Source: Melieria omissa (Eukaryota; Arthropoda; Insecta; Diptera; Ulidiidae). From it: 64,000 bases of DNA. Position 1 is the first letter of the stretch; the number at the start of each line of letters is the position of its first letter. The position numbers and the translations under genes are program-made. The DNA is taken from assembly GCA_963971225.1 (NCBI GenBank), contig OZ020269.1, positions 98,557,405 to 98,621,404 on the forward strand. Reading direction: 5' to 3'. Of the stretch, positions 1-11,700 are shown piece by piece. The notes below the pieces were generated by a model. The model was not told the DNA's origin. It worked only from the letters and a program-made list of their open reading frames with translations, and searched no databases.

Positions 1-135
1 GCAAACTAGTTCGCTCTCTTCATGAAGGAGTCCATTCGAATTGTCAACTTTCAACGCACCAGCCTGGTTCATCAAGAATCTTAACCCCAAGATATAGTCT
101 GACAAGCGACTTGAGGATCCCTTTTAATCTTCTTT

Positions 136-159
136 AAATCTGCAGGACCCTGCAGATTT
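136..159. repeat. Perfect short hairpin before a T run
   Basis: Two perfect 11-bp arms (AAATCTGCAGG and CCTGCAGATTT) are separated by only two bases and followed by a run of T. It lies just before the pyrimidine-rich array. It looks like a rho-independent terminator, but that has no meaning in this eukaryotic setting. It could be the tip of an inverted-repeat element or chance. Confidence 0.6.
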
Positions 160-189
160 TTTCACTTATAAATCATTCTTTTTCATTCC

Positions 190-2725
190 TAATTCATACT
201 TTAGGATTGCAAATTGACTTTTATTTTCAGTTCACTTACTCACCTTCTCCTTTCCTTGTCAGACTATCTTGTTCCTCTTTCATTTTCACACTTTCTCATT
301 TGCAATTCCGTTTTTCTCATTTTCTATTCCGTTTTTCTTGTTTTCAATACAGATTTTCTTTTTCCCAATTCATACTTTCTCATCTCCAAATCAGACTTTC
401 TCATTCTTAAATAACACTTTCTCTTCACAATTCACACAATCTCATTTGCAATTAAGTTTTTCTCATTTTCTATTTTCACTTTCTTCTTTTCAGTTCAGAT
501 TTTCTTATTTCCAATTCACACTTTGTCATCTTCAAATCAGACTTTCTTATTCTTAAATAACACTTTCTCTTCACAACTCACATCTTCTCATTCGTAATTC
601 AGCCTTTCTCATTTTTTATTTTCCCTTTTTCTTGTTCTGTTTCGGAATCAAACTCATTCATTCACTTACTTTTTCATTTCCTATTCGGACTTTCTTGTTC
701 CTCTTTCCTTTTCACACTTTCTCTTTTGCAATTCAGACTTTCTCACTTTTTATTTCCTCTGTCTCGTTTTCAATTCAAATTTTTTTGTTTCCAACTCATA
801 CTTTCTTATTTCAAAATCAGACTTGCTCATTTTTAAAACACACTTTCTCTTCACAATTCATACTTTCTCATTTGCAATTCAGACTTTTTCACTTTCTACT
901 TTGACTTTTTCGTTTTCAACGCAGATTTTCTTAGTTCCAAATCATACTTTCTTATATCAAAATCAGACTTGCTCATTCGTAAATCACAATTTCTCTTCAC
1001 AATTCACACTTTCTCATTCAGTTCAGAGATCAGACTCACTCTTTTACTCACTTTTTTATTCCCTATTAGGATTTTCTTGTTCCTCCTTCCTTTTCACACT
1101 TTCTCATTTGGAATTCAGTCTTTCTTATTTTCTATTTTCGCTTTCTCCTTTCCCATTCAGATTTTATAATTTCCAATTCATACTTTCTCATCTTCAAATC
1201 AGACTCGCTTATTCTCAAATAACACATTCTCTTCACAACTCACATTTTCTCATTCGTAATTCATTTATTAATTAATTCATATTTAAACTTTTTGTTTTCA
1301 TTTCAGGGTTTCTTATTCCAAATTCATACTTTCTCATCTCCATACTAGACTTTCTCATTATTATATCATATTTTCTCTTCATAATTCTACTTTCTCGTTT
1401 CATATTCTATTTTCACTTTCCTGTTTTCAGTTTAGATTTTTCTATTTCCAATTTAAACTTTCTCATCTCCAAATCAGACTTGCTCACTGTTAAATCACAG
1501 TTTCTCTTCACAATTCACATTTTCTCATTTGCAATTTAGACTTTCTGACTTTCTATTTCAATTTGCTCGTTTTCAATTCAGATATTTTTAATACCAACTT
1601 ATTACTTTCTCATCTTTAAATCAGACTTGCTCATTCTTAAATCGCACTTTCTCTTCACAATTCACACTTTCTCATTTGCAATTCAGACAAATGAGAAAGT
1701 GTGAAAAGAAAGAAAGTGAGAACTAAACAGAAAGTGTTCTCACTTTCTGTTTAGACTTTCTCGTTTTCAGTTCAGATTTTGTTATTTAGAAAACAGACTT
1801 TGTCACTTTGAATCAGACTTGCTCATTCTTAAATCAGCTTTTCTCTTCACAATTCACACTTTCTCATTCGAAATTTAGAGTTTCTCACTTTCTGTTTCCA
1901 CTTTCTCGTTTTCAGTTCAATTTTTTTTATTTCCAATTTATACTTTCTCATTTCCAAACCAGATTCGCTCTCTTAACAATTCTACTTTCTCGTTAGCAAT
2001 TCAGACTTTCTCATCTTCAATTTCCACTTTCTTGTTTTCAGTTCAGATTTTCCTATTTTCAATTGAAACTTTTTCAACTCCACATCACACTTTCTCTTCA
2101 CAATTCACACTTTCTCATTTGCAATTCAGACTTTCTCACCTTATATTTTCACTTTCTCGTTTTCAATTCAGATTTTTTAACTCCAATTCATACTTTCTCA
2201 TCCTCAAATCAGAATTGCTCATTCTTAAATCATCTTTTGTCTTCATAATTCACACTTTCTCATTTGCAGTTCAGCCTTTCTCATTTTCTGTTGACACTTT
2301 ATGAGACCTAATTTAGAAGTTTGGTAGGAAAGTTATTCTCCATCACTCTTTGTCAGTTTCCATTAAGACTTTTTTGTTCTCAATTCAAATTTTCTTATTC
2401 GAAATTGAGACTTTTTCATTTCTTATTACTCATTTCCTATACTATTTGTTTTTTTCTTTTTCCATTATCTTATTTCAAATTCTTTCTTTTCTTTGGCCAA
2501 CTCAGATTTTCTTATTTAAAATTCACACTTTCTCATACCTAGTTGAAACTTTCTCATTGCAATTTTCTTTCTCATACGATTTTGTGATAATTGTTCTATT
2601 ATTTTCTCTTTACTTTTTATTTATTTTCTCTACTTCGATTTTATGTTTTTTCATTTCGATTTGCCACTTTCTTATTTTGTGTTTACTGTTTTGATATTCA
2701 ATCAACACTTTCTCATTTGGTTTAG
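190..2725. repeat. Pyrimidine-rich tandem array, ~140-150 bp unit
   Basis: The + strand is almost purely T and C with short A interruptions. The phrase ACTTTCTCATTTGCAATTCA recurs with small changes near 293, 436, 578, 715, 867, 1005, 1097, 1245, 1526, 1665, 1858, 2107 and 2252, mostly 130-155 bases apart. Inside each unit a ~21-base subrepeat (ACTTTCTCAT plus a variable tail) is visible. The open frames across it are Phe/Ser/Leu-rich translations of the repeat and differ between frames only by phase, so I do not call a protein. Its motif differs from the array at 8.7 kb. Strong strand asymmetry means it could form triplex or other non-B DNA (inference). Confidence 0.88.
1661..1754. repeat. 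Locally inverted segment with two adjacent perfect hairpins
   Basis: Within the array the strand polarity flips for about 40 bases. Positions 1661-1678 and 1688-1705 are perfect 18-bp inverted arms around a 9-base loop. Positions 1723-1736 and 1741-1754 are perfect 14-bp arms (CTAAACAGAAAGTG and its complement) around TTCT. The purine-rich stretch 1688-1736 is array sequence read backwards. This is the pattern expected of a template switch during replication or repair. Confidence 0.85.
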
Positions 2726-3800
2726 GAAATGGTGTGTCACTGCTAACTACAGTGCAATCAAATTTTAATTTGTTGCCATAACATTGACAGCAAATGGACG
2801 CTTGATGCTTTTTTTGCTCTGTCAATTCAGTTTTAGTGTAGACGAAAAGTAGCATGAAAATCGTATTTTTTTCGATAGATAAATTGCTTACTAATTAAAT
2901 GATAGACAGGCCCAATGGTGAGTCAAAAAAAGCTGTTTAAAAAAAGCTCAAGTAAGATTTGAGAGAATGAGAAATCGATGCAACGTGTAGGTTTAGTGCG
3001 GAGGGAATTCTCTATGTGACTCTATGATCTCTATAGAAAAATACTTAATATTCAATTTATTTCTTCTTCTTTCAAATAGGTTTGTGCTTCTGCTAATTTT
3101 TCTATTTGTTCTTTTGGAAGCCTTTGGATTAAAAAGTATTCTCCTGCTTTTACTTTCAAAACATCCACATAAGTATCTCTTTTCTTTTAAAATTGTTTAT
3201 TTATATTTATAAATTTGTATTTGCAAATCGAATTAAAGTTGAGCCTAAAGTGAAGCTATAAATTTGAGATGCCAAGCGCCACTAAGTATGCAAGGAGTCG
3301 CCTACACCAACTATCTCCAACCTAAACGCGGCTACCTCCTCGAAAAAACAGCCGGACGAGCAAAAGAGAGAACGCGAAAGAGTTGTGTTTGTCTATTGTT
3401 GTTGTTGTCGTTGTTGTTGTGTCTGCATTTGACAAATGTCTTCCAATTAATTCGCATTCAATTACGACTAGCAAAATATTTGCCCACCCACCCACCTACC
3501 CACACATGCTGACAGCTATACGCACGTTTTTTTGCTTTCTTTTTATAGTGGGATTCTATGTGTCAGAGAGGACGAGGCGAGAGGCGACTGTCAAAGAGAG
3601 AGAGTTAGAAAAAAAGAGCGCAAGTAAAGTGAAGGGATGTGATGTGATCAGGAGCAACAGAGAAAAATTCAGCGCAGCATTTAAAGTAAGAAATGAAAAA
3701 AAAAGTATTTTTCGTAGGCAACAATTTGTATTAAAAATTTTGAATTTTTTAAATTTTTGTTGCTGTTTTTTTAGTTGATTTGTTTAAGTTAATTTGTTAT
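2726..3800. other. No gene seen; low-complexity intergenic DNA
   Basis: Several open frames of 60-130 codons occur here (for example 3264-3512 and 3383-3778), but they run through GTT repeats, poly-T and a (CCCA)-rich patch. They show no domain, signal peptide or conserved pattern I recognise. I see a short (GTT)n tract near 3390-3420 and purine-rich DNA near 3560-3680. No mobile-element ends are evident. Confidence 0.6.
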
Positions 3801-4000
3801 NNNNNNNNNNNNNNNNNNNNNNNNNNNNNNNNNNNNNNNNNNNNNNNNNNNNNNNNNNNNNNNNNNNNNNNNNNNNNNNNNNNNNNNNNNNNNNNNNNNN
3901 NNNNNNNNNNNNNNNNNNNNNNNNNNNNNNNNNNNNNNNNNNNNNNNNNNNNNNNNNNNNNNNNNNNNNNNNNNNNNNNNNNNNNNNNNNNNNNNNNNNN
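3801..4000. other. Assembly gap (200 N)
   Basis: Exactly 200 undetermined bases. The sequence immediately after it enters a LINE coding region mid-domain, so the missing upstream part of that element may lie in the gap. Confidence 0.99.
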
Positions 4001-5133
4001 GGATATCAGAAACGTATCTGATAAACCAGTACATGATAACCTGGTACACGGATGGATCCCTTACGGATGAAGGTACCGGAATTGGTGTATATGGGCCGAG
4101 GATTAGATACTCGGAACCCATGGGTAGGTTAGGTTAGGTTGGAGTGGCAGCCTTCAATGTGAAAAGCTCACTTAGGCACAACTATTGGCTCGTTGTGATA
4201 CCACAGTGGATGGATCCCTTATCGTGCCTGGAACCATGAAGATTCCGTGATGAATCTGGCTATATCCCTTACATTTAGAGGATATAGTCTAGTTAGGCTA
4301 TCGAAAAAAGCTGAGCCGAGGAATTTAAATCTTCTTCTGGCTAAAGAAGGACATTGACATAGCAGGTGGAGAACGGTCTCGTCCTCCTCCTCAGAGCCGC
4401 ACCCTCGACATAGGTCGTTGGATTGCATACCCAGTTTTTCAGCGTGCTTACTCATGACACAGTGTCCCGTAAGCACCGAGACCGTTATGCACACAACAAT
4501 ATTTCAAGCGGAAATATACGCAATTGAAAGGTGTGCTTACTTCAACTTAGCGAGGAACTACCGGAATCGGAGAATTGCGATCCTGCTTGATAGCCAAGCG
4601 GCAATTAGGGCACTAAGCTCATACCAGGTATCCTCGATACTGGTGATAGAATGCCTTGAAGAGCTTAATGAGCTAGGCCTACACAATCAGGTATGGGTTC
4701 TCTGGGTTCCAGGCCTCGCAGTTATAGTAGGAAACGAGACGGCCGACGACTTCGCAAGAAGGGGCGGCTCAACCCCATTCGTCGGCCCGGAACCTTTTTG
4801 TGGACTGGGAAAGGGAGATCATGACAGGGCATTGTTGGTTGAATGATCGCTAACTAAACTAGGAATCCGTGCAAACGGGCACTGCAGGTTTTGTTCGCAG
4901 GAAAATAAAACTTCAATGCACATACTAGGAGAATGCTCTGTACTTATGCATGACCGGAAAAAGCACCTAGGGGAATACCTCGTCAGATGTGTGAACTGGG
5001 ACTTCAGAGGTATAGGAGATATACTAAAGTTTCTCTCGTTAGTTGGGCTCACAGATGAACTGTAAGTCCGTGAAGGCGGCACAATAGATCTGGAGGTCGC
5101 AGTGCACTATCCTCACAAATAATAATAATAATA
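4001..5133 (+). pseudogene. LINE ORF2 3' end with RNase H domain, broken
   Basis: This is the end of a non-LTR retrotransposon polyprotein of an RNase H-bearing clade. The first RNase H motif (WYTDGSLTDEGTGIG) is at about 4043-4090. After an inserted element the frame resumes with TTIFQAEIYAIE (from ~4493), then LLDSQAAI and WVPGLAVIVGNETAD. These carry the four DEDD acidic positions. The usual His of the GHxG motif reads Leu. Near 4845 a stop ends the frame. Translation in a shifted frame at about 4880-5065 gives a Cys-rich tail (CRFC, then HILGEC). The element ends in (AAT)n at 5117-5133; a TAA-type tail together with RNase H fits the I clade (inference). It is non-functional because it is interrupted and frameshifted, and its 5' part is missing or in the gap. 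Confidence 0.85.
4125..4490 (-). mobile_element. 5'-truncated LINE 3' end nested in the RNase H domain
   Basis: Read on the minus strand, 4494-4219 encodes the C-terminal zinc-knuckle region of another LINE ORF2. It has TVSVLTGHC, a His-rich linker, then CRGC, ETVLHLLCQCP and a final ILRF-like stretch (RDIARFI). A ~90-base 3' UTR follows and ends in AACCTAACCTAACCT, seen on + as TAGGTTAGGTTAGGTT at 4125. This tail type recurs at LINE ends elsewhere in the window. The host RNase H reading resumes right after it, so it is a dead-on-arrival 5'-truncated insertion. Both junctions are good to a few bases; I cannot define a clear target duplication. Confidence 0.83.
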
Positions 5134-6745
5134 ACCTTAAATTGGTTTCTAAATACCAAATGGAAAACAAGATTTTTCTGAAACAAAAAATTGGAAACAG
5201 TGGGTTTAAACAAAAAATGTAAACAAACATGATTGTTGGAATACAAAAATTTTTTAAAGGCATACAAAACCTTAAATTTGTTTTAAAAACCAGATAATTT
5301 CTAAAAATGTTTTTTTTTAATGTTTTCAAAATAGCTGATTTTGTAAAAAAAAAAATAGAAATAAACTCGATCGTTGGTAAACAACAAAATTTTTGAAGGG
5401 TGCGTAACCTTAAATTTGTTTCTTAATACAAGATATTTTCTAAAAACCATATTTTCCTAAACACCAGGTTATTGAAAACTTTGAATTTAAAAAAAAAATT
5501 TAACAAATTCGATTGTTGGAATACAAAAATATTATGAATATTATAACCATAAGATTATTTTTAAAAACCAGATGTTTTTTAAAATTGTTTAATGTTTTAA
5601 AAATATTTGATTTAAAAAACAAACATTAAGATAAACTCGACCGTAGGAAAACAACAACATTGTTAAAGCGTGCATAACCTTAAATTTGTTTCTTAATAGA
5701 AGATATATAAAAAAAATTGATTTTTGTGGATTTTGTAAAAACAAATTCAAATTATAATAAATTCAATAATATTTTGAAGGCTTGCATAACCTTTTGTTTA
5801 ATTAATCAATTGAAGAATTTAATTAATTAATTTTTTTGAAAATACATACCAATAAATAAAAAAACCGATTTTTCTTAAAACTAGATAATTGCAAATTTTG
5901 GATTAGAAAAAATTAAACTCCATTGCTGAACTACAAAAACATTTTGAAAGCATACACCACCTTAAATTTGTTAAATACCAATACATGAAAAAAAACATAT
6001 TTTTCTAAAACTAAAAAATTAAAAAAAATTTTTAAAACTAAAAATTTTTAAAAGTTAAAAAAAAAATTTTAATTTAAAATGTAGTTTAAATTTGTTTCTA
6101 AATACAAATAATTAAAAAAAACAAATTTTTCGAAAACTTAGAAATTGCAAATTTTGTCAAAATTTTTAAAACTTAAAAAAAATTTTTAATTTAAAATTTA
6201 ATTTTAACTAGTTTCTAAATACAAATAAATTAAAAAAAATAAAAAATTTTTCGAAAACTTAGAAATTGCAAATTTTGTCAAAATTTTTAAAAGTAAAAAA
6301 AACATTTTTAATTTAAAATGTAATTTAAACTTGTTTCTAAATACAAATAAATTAAAAAAATAACAAATTTTTCGAAAACTTAGAAATTGCAAATTTTGTC
6401 AAAATTTTTAAAAGTAAAAAAAAACATTTTTAATTTAAAATGTAATTTAAACTTGTTTCTAAATACAAATAAATTTAAAAAAATAAAAAATTTTTCGAAA
6501 ACAGAAATTGCAAATTTTGTCAAAATTTTTAAAAGTTAAAAAAAACATTTTTAATATAAAATTTAATTTAAACTTGTTTCTACATACAATTAAATTAAAA
6601 AATAACAAATTTTTTCGAAAACTTTGACATTGCACATTTTGTAAAAATTTTTAAAACTTAAAAAAAATTTTAATTTCGATTGTTGGGATACAGACAAATT
6701 TGTAGGTCCTGCATAACCTTAAATTTCATTCTAAATACCAGAGTT
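5134..6745. repeat. AT-rich tandem array, ~120-135 bp unit
   Basis: Units are marked by CCTTAAATTTGTTTCTAAATAC. In 5134-5800 they are diverged and alternate between two forms (a GATTGTTGGAATACAAAAAT type and a GATCGTTGGTAAACAAC type), giving a ~265-base double unit. From about 6075 to 6700 five closely similar copies occur with starts near 6091, 6210, 6331, 6455 and 6576, a period of ~121 bases. The array starts at once after the (AAT)n tail of the LINE. It holds no gene. Confidence 0.85.
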
Positions 6746-8590
6746 TTTTTAGAAATAAATAATTTTTAAACGTAGATTTTGAATGCATTTTATAAAGTTC
6801 AGTATTTTCTGAAGACCACAAAATGAAAACAGTATATTTTGTAAAAAAAACAAAAGTAAAGGAAAATCAACAATATAAATGACTACAAAATAATGTTCGC
6901 GAAAGCAGTTGAAACCATGAAATTAATAAAAATTAAACAGATTCTAAGGAAATGGCATTCGAAGTATGAGAAGTTAAAAGAAACGTTAAGTTTTCTCTGC
7001 GCTATTGATTTCATGCTTTCAACTACTAAAAAATACATTTCGCCTCATCCAAAATGGCGCCCAACGAATGAGCGGAAATGCAAGAAAATGTGTGGAAAAA
7101 AGTAATGAACGAATTTTATGGCCTGCGGAAAAAGATTTCCTAACGGCCATGACGCACTATGAATGCAATAAGAAGCAACTGAAACGAAAAAAAAATCATT
7201 TAAAAACAGCACTAAAATGAGTATGAAATTGTAGTCGATGGAGGAGGCAGCAGCAGTGAGAAAGAGAAGCAGAAGAGAAGTGGTGTCAGCTGGGCTGGGT
7301 GGGCAAAGTGGAAAACAGCAGCAGCCGAGGGGGCTCAGTTTGGCGGCTAGAAAATGAAAAATGCGTTCACTACCGCGTATACAATACACACATACATATA
7401 TGTACACACATGTGTATATATGCGCACATATGTAAAAACACACTCGGACGCAATGCATGCGGCGAAAAATGGCATAAAAGATGAGGCAGCAGCGATGTTG
7501 CTGCTTTTACTGGACACAGGCTCCGCCCTGCGTAGGCCAAAAAGCAAACAAATACAAAAACCAACAAGAAAAAAGTATGACTTATATACACACACACACT
7601 TACACATGCAAATACATAGATACGCATGTGTGTGTGTGAATAGTTTGCTGTTGCTACGAGTAGTAGTTGGCAAATGGTGGGGGTTGCCCATTGTTGTTGT
7701 TGTTGTTATTGTAGTTGTGGTGGCTGGTTGGTTGTTGGTAATTGTTGTTGTTTTAGCGTGTTTTTTTCCCAAAAAAAGTATTTGTTGTTGCGTCAGCTTG
7801 TTGGTATAGCTTTTGTTGTTGCAGTTGCTGCTTGTTTCGCTTGTAGTTGTTGTTGTTAGCATTGTTGTTGTTGTTATTGTTGTTGCCATCATAGTTATTT
7901 TTATTTTTGTTTTGTTATTTCTTTTCGCTGCACATTGTTTGTTTGTGCGTTCGTTTTTAGGCTTATAGCGCTATCTGCGCCAAAAAATAGGCTACGATTT
8001 TGCAGTTTCAGTCGTTAGCATTGAGGAAGAGCGACTCGATCCCCATAAAACTGTGGGCATGAATTGTGGGGTTAAATAAACTGGACAGTTGGCTGTTGGT
8101 ATGGAAAGTCGGGTGGAATGGCGGAATGGGGAAAATGTTATAAGAGCTGCAGTGCAGGTGGCTGCGTGTGTGGCGATGGCGGTAGGCACGTTTTGTAGTG
8201 CTGCTTTTTAATTTGCCATACTTTGTGTGCTTATCTCTGCATATTGTTGTTGTTTTTGTTGCTTTTCATTTAGTGTTTCATACATTCTGCTCATTGTTTC
8301 TTCGCATAGGAGATTTTCTGCATTTTTCTTCTTGTATGCTTCACGGATGGGGCCCATGTACGCCACTAGCAATTTTAGTTTGCCATTAAATGCCATGTGC
8401 AATCATTTGCCGTTTGGGCTGTCTACTTATTCGGTTTTTGTATCTATTGTGTATGTTTGCCCATTGATTTGTTGGTCTTTTCATTTGCTCTCACTACACA
8501 GTTCCTAAACAATTCGGCTCCCTTTGCGTTAAACTGAATGATGAACTGTCCGCCAACTGGTCTTCCTGATCTTTAATTTTTTCAGTCGAA
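6746..8590. other. No gene seen; microsatellite-rich DNA
   Basis: This stretch has (CA/TA)n at about 7380-7440 and 7587-7640, and a long (GTT)n-rich tract at about 7690-7890. Minus-strand open frames here (for example 7347-7892) translate the GTT tract as Thr/Asn runs. One cannot be excluded as a homopolymer-rich exon, but there are no convincing splice sites or flanking conserved sequence. Mixed GC content near 7020-7330 and 8000-8400 might mark regulatory DNA. Confidence 0.5.
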
Positions 8591-8595
8591 ACAGT

Positions 8596-8704
8596 TGCGG
8601 ATTTAGGGGGTGTTTTGGGGGTTGAAACCCCCCCGAAATATTATAATCGACTTTAAAACTATATACAAATCATAATATATACAAATATTTTTCTGAATCC
8701 GCCT
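8596..8704. mobile_element. Short MITE with GGCGGATT-type ends
   Basis: The left end reads TGCGGATTTAGGGGG and the right end CTGAATCCGCC, forming imperfect inverted repeats. Inside is GGGGGTTGAAACCCCCC, itself a hairpin, then AAATATTATAATCGACTTT. The same sequence occurs in inverted orientation at 39130-39205, where it is one half of an interrupted copy. The two copies define the element as ~110 bases. The ends resemble hAT-type MITEs, but I could not confirm an 8-bp target duplication. Confidence 0.75.
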
Positions 8705-11700
8705 CTGAGTGCAAACAATATTAATTTATTTGGAGTCTATTCATTCTTTATGCATCTGTATTATCATTTTTATGTCCATTAGACCCATACGTATATTTCT
8801 TTATATCAACTGTTTTGTTGATGCGACAGTCTTTACCACATCTTTTGCTCTTCCATCCATCCTTCGGTTGGCTCATCCAGTCACCGAGTTTCTTTTAGTC
8901 AGCCTGCTGTGTTTGCTTTCATCGATCTTTCAGATAGTTCAACTTTTTATTCAATTGTTTTTCTTCCCATCCGTTCTCCAGTTTGTTCATAACTTAATTT
9001 AAATGTCTTTGTTTCCATTCATCCTTCAGTTTGTTCATCCCTCATCCCATTTAGTTTCGTTCCATCCATTCTTGAATTCGTTCAGCCTTTCATTTCAGTG
9101 TTTTTCTTTCAATCCATTCATAAGCTTCCCCACATTCATTCTTGCGTTCTTTTCGTCTTTCAGTTCGTTCTTTTAATTCAATTGTTTTTCCTTCCTTCTG
9201 TCTATTTATATTTCAGGGCTTTCATATCTTTATTTGATTGCATTTCCTTCCACCTATCCATCAGTTCTGTCAACTTTTAATTTTTCTTTTTATTTAACTT
9301 TTCATTAGCATTCATTCAACTTTTCATTAACTTGTTTTTCTTTCAACCGCCCTCCAGTTTGTTCATAATTTGAATTAATTGTTTTTGTTTCCATTCATCC
9401 TTCAGTTTGTTTATCCACTTATCCAGTTATTCTTGCTTCCATCCATCCATCAGTTCGTTCTCCTTTTCATTCAAGTGGTTTTCCTTTCATCCATTCATCA
9501 TCCCTTGAATCATCTGTTTTTTCTTCCTTCTTTCTCTTCTTTCTTCTCTTTTTCTCATTCAATTGTGTTTCTTTCCATCCATCTTTCAATTTGTTCACAT
9601 CTTCATTCCATTGTTTTTCGCCCCTCTATGTATTAATTTTTTTAGATCGTTCAAATCTTTTTTCGACTATATTTCCTTCCACCTATCCATCAGTTTTCAC
9701 AACCTTTCATTTAGCTGATTTTTACAATTTTTCATTAGCTTTCATTCAACTCTTTTCCTTCCTACCTGCCATTTATTCTTTGGGTCTTTTATCTCTTCAT
9801 TTACTCCATTCACTCTTCAGTTCGTTCAACCCTTCATTAAATTGTTTTTCTTCCATTCTTTCTTCTTTCCCTATTCTTTCTTCTTCTTCATTCTTCCCAT
9901 CTATTAATTCTTTAGCTCCTCCATTTCTTTATTCAAATAATTTTCCTTCCATTCAACTGTTTTTCCATTTCTGTTTCTCTTCCCAACCTTCCGATCGTTC
10001 TTCCTTTTATCCATTCTTCAGAAGGTTCATTACTTTTATTCAACTTTTTTCCATCCATCCAACCATTCGTTCTTCAAACCATTTATCTTTTCATTTAAAT
10101 AGTTTTCCTTCCATTCAATCATTTGTTCGTTCATCTCTACATCCAACCATTTTTTCGTTCACCCATTCATGAATCCGTCCATTTCGTTATACAAGTGTCT
10201 TCGCTTTCTTCCATTCATTCTTTAGACCATTCATCTTTTCATTTAACTAGTTTTGCTTCCATTCAATCATTAGTTCAATTATCTCTAAATTTAACTATTT
10301 TTTAGTTCATCCCTTTCATCCATTTATTCTTCAGATCATTTATATGTTCGTTGAACTAATTTTTCTTTCATTCTTTCATCAGTTCGTTCATTTCCTTAAG
10401 AACTGTTTTTATAATTCCTTATCTAACTGTATTTTTCATCCATCTTTCAGTTCATTCATCCTCCCATTAAACTATTGTCCTTTTCATCCATTCATCAGTT
10501 AGTTCATCCCTTCATTCAACTGTTTTTCTTTCCATCCTTTCATCCATACATCAGTTCGCCCATCGCTTCAGTCGAATGTCTTCCTTTCGTTTATTCATTT
10601 TGTAGATCGTCCATTTATTTATTAAATTTTTTTCCTTTAATCCATCCATCTATTCATTCTTAGATCATTTACCTTTTCATTCGACTAGTTTTCTTTTCAT
10701 TAATTTATTAGTTCGTTCATCGCTACATTAAAATATTTTTCCTTCCATTAATTCATCAATTTATCCACTCCTTCATTCAACATTAGTTTGTTCACCTCTT
10801 CCTTTAACTATTTTTCCAATCCTTCATTCAACTGTTTCCTTCCATTCTTCCGTCTATTCATCTGTTCTTTTAACGTTTCAGTCATTTATTTATCATTTAA
10901 GCTTCCATTCAGTAATTCATTATTTTATTCATCCTTTTATCCCTTTGTTCTTTAGGTGTGTTTCTTCCATACATCCTTCAGTTCGTTCAACTTTTCATTC
11001 AACTTCCTTCCATCCTTCCATCCATTCATTCTTCAGATTGTCCATTCCTTCACTTAACCTTTTTTTCCATTTCTCAGATCGTTTATCTTTTCATTACCTA
11101 GTTTTCCTTCAGTTTATTTATCAGCTTATCTCCAAATTCAACTAATTTTCATTTCATTCATTCATCCTTTCATTTAGCTGTTTTTCCTTCTATCCTTTCA
11201 TTCGTTCATGAGTTCATTCATCTATTCATTGAACGGTTTTTCATTCCTTTATTCAACTGGATTTTTTTTTACTCTTTCGTCCATTCATCAGTTCGTTCAA
11301 ACTTTCACTTATCTATGTTTGCTTTCATTCAGTAAGTCATCTGTTCGTTCATCTCTTCATTGAATTGTTTTACCATTCTTTTATTCCACTGGATTTGCTT
11401 TCATTCTTCTGTTCGTTCATCAGTTCAAACTTTCATTCATCTATTTTTGCTTTCATTCAGTAATTCATCTATTTGTTCATCTATTTTACTATTGTTCTTT
11501 TCATCCATTCTTTAGTTCAACATCGCATTCATCATCATCCCTTCGTTTTACTGTTTCTCCATTCACCGCTTCATTCAACTGTTTTTCCTTTCAGTGAACT
11601 GTTTTTTTACATTAGTTCATCTCTGTTTTTCATTGAACTGTTTTTCCATTCCTTTATTCAACTGGTTTTTATTCATTCTTCCGTCCATTCATCAGTTTGT

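Noticed and set aside
136..165. Rho-independent terminator
   Set aside because: Hairpin plus T run fits by shape only; surroundings are eukaryotic repeats with no bacterial gene.
4125..4140. TTAGG-like run as a telomeric repeat
   Set aside because: Only about three imperfect units, at the 3' end of a LINE; dipterans lack canonical TTAGG telomeres.
7347..7892. 181-codon minus frame rich in Thr and Asn
   Set aside because: It is the translation of a GTT/CAA microsatellite joined to a CA tract; no splice or domain support.
9591..10172. 193-codon + frame rich in Ser/Phe/Pro
   Set aside because: It is pyrimidine-rich satellite; other frames in the array give equally long peptides of the same composition.
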